Source: Saposhnikovia divaricata
Taxonomy: Eukaryota; Streptophyta; Magnoliopsida; Apiales; Apiaceae
Assembly: GCA_036435485.1 (NCBI GenBank)
Contig: CM071601.1
Span: forward strand, 187,400,939 to 187,464,938
Length of the DNA: 64,000 bases
Reading direction: 5' to 3'
Both the position numbers and the translations under genes were made by a program. Under the pieces are notes generated by a model that was not told the origin of the DNA, searched no databases, and saw only the letters and a program-made list of their open reading frames with translations. This document shows, in pieces, positions 57,401 to 64,000 of the stretch (within the stretch, counting starts at the first letter, position 1; each line of letters opens with the position of its first letter).

Positions 57401-60400
57401 TCTCAGATTAACCTTCTAATAAATAAAATATCTCTTCTCAACAGGATGGCTCTAAAACATTGTTTAAGGGAAATCCATGTTCTGCTTCTCATGACGTGTT
57501 GCTCAAGACCCACAAGAATCACAAAGGTCCAGCAAAAACAATGGCATGGGACCATGGGAGACTACCATCAACAAATGATACTCTTCTACAGTTGCTCCAT
57601 GAATTCATCAACCAGCTATTGTCTGGGGGTTACAATGGTATCATTCTATGGTTGACATGAGTGCTATATTTTGCTTAACTGCTAACGTTTTCATTGCACT
57701 ACTGGAGCTTGTTCTCACTATAAACTTAATTCCTGCCAGTTTTGATGCAGTCTGTTCGAGAGGATATAGAAAAAGAGCACCATGCAATTCAGAATAGCGA
57801 TGTTGTTATCTTCTTTAAGGTTGCCCAATTTGTTACTGCATTTCAGTATCACAAGTTCTTGAGTTCAAAGGTGAAATATTGGAATTTATCTACATCCCTA
57901 GTCACAAATGCATTCTAATCATATTACTTAATTTGTATTATTCTTGTGAAACTTTGTTATTTTTCTGAAACATAAAAGGTATCCAAACATAGTTTTTTTG
58001 TAATGTAGGATTGTTAACATATAATATAAGATTCATGTTAAGTAACCAACTCATCTAAAACCTTAAGGTGTTAGAGGGAGGCCTTATATGGATCTTATAT
58101 TATATGTTAACAAGGATATATGTATTTTAAAATGTTTGCAACAAATATGGATTAGTTTGTATTTTTTCTTAGTGTTTATTAGGGTATGCTTGGTGATGGT
58201 GGAGCTGCTTTAGCATTGATCAACAGTACTCTAAAAAATAGAAACTCAGAAGAGGAAGCCAATTATTACTACTTAACTACTTGAGCATTTTTAAGAAGTC
58301 AAGCTATTGTATTTAAAAAGAGAAATGTGTGACTGATTGTTTAGTTCATGGGAAAACTAAAATAAGACATTGGCTTAAAACTTTGAAAAATATCACTTTA
58401 CAGGTTGTTTTTTCCAAAAAGGTGCTTCATGCCTTCATTGCTTGGGCAGGGCCAAACTAACTTGATTTGAGATCTGAGTGGTGGGAAAAGAAGTGAGGGC
58501 CATAATTAACTATGATTTGGCTAGTTGATCATGATCTTGTAAATGTTTACACTATGCTCTGTATGAAAAAGTGATTTTGGTTGTTTGTGATGGTACTGTC
58601 TATTAGTTAGCTATACAAGGAAATTATGGACTTTTTAAGATTGATTAGTCAATCAAGTTTTAATAGGTTAAACATTCTAGATCTTATTAACGTATCCAAC
58701 TATTGTTAGCTATTTGCTCATAGTACATGTATTGCATTATATAACCAATTCTTACATAAAAAAACCATATTGTTTTAGCAGCCCTCTGATAAAGACAATG
58801 CATCTGAAGCCTCTACAAATCATTCTGATAGCACTTTGTTTCAAGGCAGTATATGTGGGCCAATTGCTGAAACAATGAATGAATCAATGTTTCTTTTGGT
58901 CACTTTGAAGTGGCGTTATGCATTTGATGCGTTGAAGGAGACAAATGAATATAACTTTCTATCCGCAGCAGGATCTCTGATGAGGACTATGGTAACTTAT
59001 AATGCCTTAATCCGTAATTTTAATGCACCTCATGTTCATTCTGTAATTTTAAATACTAATGCTTCTTACTACTATGTTCACTTGCCTAAATATAAGGATG
59101 GTGTCTCCCTCTGCACAACATATGCATATGGAGTTGGCAGAAAAAACATGTGCATATTGCAGTACCTTGCAGACACAAAATTTGCAGTTCCTTTCAATTT
59201 GTGCATCCTCTAAATCTCTCAGCTTTTTCATGGGTATATTGTGGATGTTTGGAAATCATTAAATGCTTAAATTTTGATGTCTATTATACTGAAATCCAAA
59301 AATACGCACATGGCCAGCTTTAATTGTCAACTCTTTTATAATTTAAATATCAAGTATTTTGAAGGATGGTTTGGTTGTGTGCATGTAACATGATAAGATG
59401 CTGAATATCTCTTCCTGCATTGATACATATGATGACACAATTTGGTCCGCTCATTACAGACAATGTATGTACTACAAATTTTTTCATGCCGAGGATATAT
59501 GGAATAGGTTATTGCGTTTGTTTGCACATGTACTCAGTACTTGAAATTTAGGATAAATTGTAGTTGGTCTATCTGGCTTGACTTTCTTTAGCATGTGCAG
59601 ATTCGTATGCTAGATTTGGTGCTTAAGCTGTCGGAGGAAGACTCTATGGAGCCTCAAACAGCTCGGATTCTTCTTTACAAGATATTTTATGATCAAACTG
59701 ATCAAGGGATGACACAGTTCATCTTGAACCTTATCAAATCATTTGATACACATAAACAAGCCAAAAGGTTTCTTACTCATTTCTACAAATTAGAAGCTCT
59801 TTTCTTAATTTCCTCTATAAGATAACATGTATGATGCCTGTTGATGCCATTCTGGCCCAAATATTTTTTTGTTGCACATATTAAATTCCCAAGTACGAGG
59901 CATTTGGTTTGAGTCTGAGGTAGCGGCCACTTAAGGCAATATTTGGTTAACGCTTAGGCTCGCATTAACCAGTCTTCATAAAACGTTATATTGGCAGAAT
60001 CACAAAGTATATGATAAGGGCATTATTAATCATCGTCTAATCATTGCTTATGGATTTTACTGGAAACCACCCTCTGTTCGAAGGAAGCTGGAGATTACTG
60101 TATGCAATGCATTTAAGACAGTGAGCTTCGATGCAAAGTTATGTGTATCATATAATAGTACTGGAAACGTTTCACCGCTTCATTGAGTTATATTAAATCT
60201 CAAAGTGAAATCTGTTGGAAGGCTTTTGCCCCTGTTTAACTGTTGGCCTCAATATAAGCCAAACATCTTTCAGTTAAATAATTTCTCTTTTTTGACATAA
60301 TAATGACTTTATCTAGCAATAATGCATTTTAGGATCTAATTTCACGTTCACCAAGAACACTGACATTACAATGTGATGACCTAGTTTTTTTTTTTGATAT

Positions 60401-63400
60401 TATATTTTTATATAATTTGTTGGATTTTCTGATTCAACATCTTCCTTCTGGTACTAAGTTGTACTTTTTTATAGTGATCTTGCTGATTTGGTAGAGATTA
60501 TACATGTGATTATACGGCTCATGGAGAACCTTCAAGCTCGTGGCACATTAAGGGTAAGTTCTTTATTGGTATAGCCTGATCATCTTCTCGATGTCCAAAT
60601 CTAGAAATTGACAATCAGAATGAGAAAAATTAGCTTGATCATGACTTTCCGTTGATCTAGTGATTTAAGATAAGGTAGAGGAACATTTTGGTACATCTAG
60701 AACATTCTGAAAGTAAAAGATTATGGGAAATAGTGAGCGGTCCTTCCCAACTATTGCATGGAAGGAACCATCCGCTAATTTTAATTCTTGTTGTACTGCA
60801 TCAGAAACTAAAGGAAAATAACATTTTGGATCATCCCTTCACGTCTATCTCTCATTTGATCTAGAATCAGTGATACAAGAGGTACTGGAACTATCATTAA
60901 AACAAGAAGCAATAAGGTGGTTACTTTTCTGAGCTAAAGAGAAAAGACGGAGATGGTTTGTTGCAGTCTTTTTTGTTGGGTGGTAATTTTCACAAAAAAT
61001 TCTCTGATTACCGTTATTTGCTAATTGCATCCCATCTGTATTCGTAATTGTTTTAATTGGTATTGGTACATTATATTATATAAGCCTTTGCGTATATCTT
61101 GACTGCCAACTCTTTAAAAATTCCATGTTCTTTTGTGATAAAGGTCTCTAAGAAGTCAAGGAAGAGAAGATCAAAGAAAACATTCAAAGATGAGAATGAG
61201 AATGTTAATGAAACAGTTGGAGATCACATTGGCACTCAAGATGGGATTGGCACCTCTGGTTCTGCAATACCACCTATAAATTCAAGCAATACAGAACCTA
61301 CAAATCAAGCTATTGGTGAGAAGGAAAATATTTCTGAGCCTCTGGTCAATAAAGAAGATAGACCTGATGTAGAAGCAGCAAATCCTGGAAGTAATATGCA
61401 GGAAAATGTTAGTGAACCTCTTCAGGTCGATAAAGAAGATACACCTGCTGTACAAGCAGCAAATCCTGGAAGTAATATGCAAGAAAACGTCAGTGAACCT
61501 CTTCAAGTTGATAAAGAAAATACACCTGTTGTACAAGCAGCAAATCCTGGAAGTAATATGCAAGAAAATGTCAGTGAACCTCTTCAAGTTGATAAAGAAG
61601 ATACACCTGATGTAGAAGCAGCAAATCCTGGAGGTAATATGCCGGATATGGAAGGCAATAACAATAATGGTACCGAAGATTATGGAGCAGATGATTCTTC
61701 TGAAGGGGAACAGCAGCTAGGGCAGATAGATGAAGTTGATTTCAAGATATCTACTTTGATCTCTGCCCTTGCAAACACCACCATCATCCAAAGAGTGTGC
61801 TGGTTACTGAAATTCTATAAATGCAATTCTAGCAGTACAAATCACTACATTATATGCATCCTTCAGAGGATATGTGACGATTTAGATCTTTCTCCAATGT
61901 TATACCAGGTAAAAGTCTTAATGAATAATTCTGTAAGTCTTTTGAAAAGTAGGACTTGGTAGGAATATAAATTTGGAAATGTACCTCATGTTTATGTCCC
62001 TGACAAACTTTGCAGCTGTCACTCCTTGTTACATTTCACAGTATTCTGGTGGAGCAAAAAACAACTCCATGCAGAGGATACAAGAATATTGTTGACTTTC
62101 TGACAAGTTTGGTAAGAAGAATGCTGAGAAAAATGAAGACTAATCCCCTTCTCTTTGTGGAAGTTCTTTTCTGGAAAACGCGTAAAGAATGTCATTATAT
62201 TAATTGCGACTCTATGTTAAAAGACCTTACTAAAATGAAGAAAGACTACAACATGGGTCAAAATTCCATCAACGGGGTAGATGCTTCATTTGAAGGGAAA
62301 GGATGGAATCGAAGAAGCATAGCTGATGCACTTGGGGATGATGAAGCTGATTTCATGACTTTCCATGGGACAGATGACCAAAAGTAAGATTAGATTATGT
62401 AGTTCAGATTGTTTATAGTTTGATTGCTGTTGACTTGATGCCTATTTCCTGAATGCAAGTATACATACAACTTTCTATGAAAAACTTGAGTGTACTCAAT
62501 CTGTCATCTTGATCCCCGATGGTCAAGTGCATTTATTTACAAAGGTTCAATGTTCAATTATTTTCACTTTCTTTGATAGACTGAATATCAACAAAACAGG
62601 ATCACTTCTAAGTTTGTTAGTCAGTTCAAGATTTTCTTTAACATACTTATCTGCAGTGAGGAGAATCCTTGCACTCCAGAAGGTAATAAATTCTTGAAAA
62701 GGAGTATTGGTAATATGCAAGAGACAAATGGAAGCATCAAGTCAACTTCTGATGAAGGAAGCAATGGGAAGGAAAATTCGAAAGAGTATGGGCTTCAAAA
62801 TTGCAAACCTTAAGAAGATATTTCTTACTATTTCTGTGCCTTGAAAGCATTATTTCTTGTCATGTGTTCCAGTAAAAGGTTTTCTGTTGAGCACCAGCCT
62901 GGAAGGGTACATAAAAGAATGAGAGTGCCAGGTGTAAATGACGAGCTGGACAGTAAAATAAAGGACCTTTATGAAAAGTAAGTCTCTTTGATGTCTTGGT
63001 CGTAGTACAGCCAGTCTTTGTTTAATATTTTTCCTTCTTTTTATTTTATTTTTCATGTCTTGTGATTTTTAATTAAGTTGTAGAGCATATGTATTATGTT
63101 AGACATTATATTGTTTAACTTATTGTCAACTGTACCTGATATCTATGAAAAATGTAATGCTCTTGTTTTTAAATTATTAAAATAGATTATACTTTGTCTT
63201 GGTTTCTTACCAATGCAGAAGGTCAACTTATGTGAGACCGTGTAGAAAGTCTAACTTGTATTTGCAACATGTCGTAAACCTAATTCCAGGGAAAGCAAAG
63301 CTAGTTCATCAAGATGAGATGTGTTATTACACCTTTTTTTTTTTTACTTTGTTAAACATTCACCCTCCCTGTATTAGGCTGAACGCTGAAGTCATAAAAG

Positions 63401-64000
63401 AACTTGTGAACAAGCTTTCTCTTGTTTTGTATATTCAGTACAAGTATACGGATGTGTTAAGCTACGTAATAATTACCACAAAATAACTGCACTACGTTGG
63501 CCTGCATTTAATTCATGAAAGTGAGAGTAGACAATTTTTGTGTTGGTTGTCCGTAGCTGCAGTGCTAGTATCTCTTTTTTAATTTTTATTTTACTTCCTG
63601 TTTTCTTCTACTTTGGTCTGTCACTTTTATCATTCTTATAATTCTCTGTCTCGCAATATGGATATTCTAGATATAAGGGCAAGGAAAACTGTATTCATCT
63701 TATTGCGGAAGAGCTTGATTCGGATGGCAAAATTTCAAATCGTGAAGTTTCTAGAAAGCTTAAACAGTTGGGATTCAAGGTTCCACAAAAGAGAAAAGTT
63801 CTTAAGAATGGCACCTCTATTCAAGTTAGGGAAGATGCCAAGGCATCAGGAAGTGAAGTTACACATCCTGAATTGCATGATTTGCAAGAAAATTCTTCAG
63901 GGCAACGGGTTTTGTATGTTTCTTAATCTATACCTGTTGATAGTTAAAAGCTTCGTCATGTTATTAGCATGTTTTTCAATTTACTTGTTATGGCATCAAG
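54436..64000 (+). CDS. TIM: TIMELESS homologue (3' end beyond window)
   Basis: Fifteen exons: 54436-54532, 54820-54972, 55086-55245, 56797-57115, 57227-57364, 57445-57637, 57740-57870, 58779-58991, 59601-59767, 60475-60553, 61144-61908, 62016-62383, 62657-62785, 62873-62977 and 63671 to about 63913. They join in frame to about 1,085 codons. It starts MEGLSTICAGLGIIDEDDDG; the TIMELESS N-terminal domain covers roughly residues 30-400 (LRFLRRDDPQMREVFKQVCK, LVFLTMPVEPGSNDI, FTEDDWKLVQLVLTLFRNL). Exon 11 has a basic SKKSRKRRSKK patch and an acidic repeat region. Exons 12-15 hold the conserved C-terminal helices (IAEELDSDGKIS, VSRKLKQLGFKVP). TIMELESS with TIPIN protects replication forks in the nucleus. 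Intron 2 has a GC donor (54973-54974), and exon 8 has a tandem NAGNAG acceptor (58779 or 58782). Confidence 0.93.
54534..54735 (+). repeat. Homopyrimidine tract in TIMELESS intron 1
   Basis: About 200 bases of almost pure C/T ('ctccctccctctctct', 'ctcgctctctccctcc') start at the donor site of exon 1. The strand asymmetry and mirror symmetry could allow triplex (H-DNA) formation. Read-through frames give only Ser/Pro/Leu repeats. Confidence 0.85.
55630..56374. mobile_element. Mutator-like MITE in TIMELESS intron 3
   Basis: A 745-bp element with ~130-bp inverted ends (GGGTTAATTATCAAACACATC on the left, GGGTTCATTATCAAACTCATC read from the right) is flanked by a perfect 10-bp repeat ATAATAGATT (55620-55629, 56375-56384). 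It is non-autonomous. It enlarges intron 3 to 1.55 kb and leaves the exons untouched. Confidence 0.88.
58011..58113. repeat. Hairpin element in TIMELESS intron 7
   Basis: An inverted repeat 'ttgttaacatataatataag' (58011-) and its complement (ending 58113) form a ~100-base hairpin with the loop 'accttaaggtgttagaggga'. It is a short palindromic repeat of the kind common in plant introns. Confidence 0.65.
61327..61650 (+). repeat. 81-bp coding minisatellite in TIMELESS exon 11
   Basis: Four tandem units of 27 codons, each of the type NVSEPLQVDKEDTPAVQAAN followed by PGSNMQE. The first unit is more diverged and one codon shorter. The period preserves the reading frame, and the repeat is acidic and probably disordered. 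Confidence 0.9.

Noticed and set aside
63199..63486. 95-codon plus-strand frame between TIMELESS exons 14 and 15
   Set aside because: Exon 14 joins in phase directly to 63671 to give the conserved KYKGKENCIHLIAEELDSDG sequence. The intervening frame has no TIMELESS similarity and is treated as intron.

Overview
This is nuclear DNA from a flowering plant, probably a eudicot and possibly an asterid. It is AT-rich, its genes are split by many introns, and it is dominated by plant transposon families (Copia, Mutator-like, PIF/Harbinger, mariner/Stowaway, Helitron-like ends). It holds three conserved host genes: a WRKY19-like Cys/His-repeat protein (+, 23365-25182), plastidic pyruvate kinase beta (PKP2 type, -, 32333 to 26642, 12 exons) and the replication-fork/clock protein TIMELESS (+, from 54436 and running off the right end, 15 exons seen). 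In Arabidopsis TIMELESS and PKP2 are neighbours (At5g52910/At5g52920), so the window looks like a conserved gene pair pushed about 22 kb apart by transposons.

Layout. 26-10517: a complete six-copy tandem array of a ~1.86-kb unit arranged as a three-unit higher-order repeat (A-B-C-A'-B'-C'). Each unit is a mosaic of Copia-derived pieces on + and a decayed double-stranded-RNA-binding domain on -. 10518-21600: no host gene seen; MITEs, Helitron-like 3' ends, a 1.66-kb foldback element with a 7-bp target duplication, and a Harbinger MITE with iterated palindromes. 21690-25450: WRKY19-like gene with a long repeat-rich leader and a pair of related upstream mini-ORFs. 26640-32340: PKP2. 32780-34310: a local tandem duplication broken by an 852-bp Mutator-like element whose empty site survives in the sister copy. 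34619-39358: a 4.74-kb Pack-MULE-like element carrying fragments of at least two host genes (PRCC-like C-terminus, CID domain) and a chimeric 81-codon reading frame. 41497-46717: a short inverted-repeat element holding a complete but inactivated 4.64-kb Copia element with TA...TA ends. 48295-49848: a mariner-like element with a transposase remnant and, on the other strand, a 97-codon ORF ending in a DLNxxP (EAR) motif behind a TATA box. 50240-54130: degraded repeats. 54230-64000: TIMELESS, with two E2F-type sites upstream, a homopyrimidine tract in intron 1, a 745-bp Mutator-like insertion in intron 3 and an 81-bp coding minisatellite in exon 11.

The host genes do not form a functional pathway: plastid glycolysis and fatty-acid supply (PKP2), replication-fork protection (TIMELESS) and a probable nuclear Cys/His-repeat protein. 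What links much of the window is capture and shuffling of host and retroelement exons by transposons: the dsRNA-binding-domain array, the Pack-MULE and the EAR-motif ORF inside the mariner element. All function calls are from reading the translated sequence; no database search was run.
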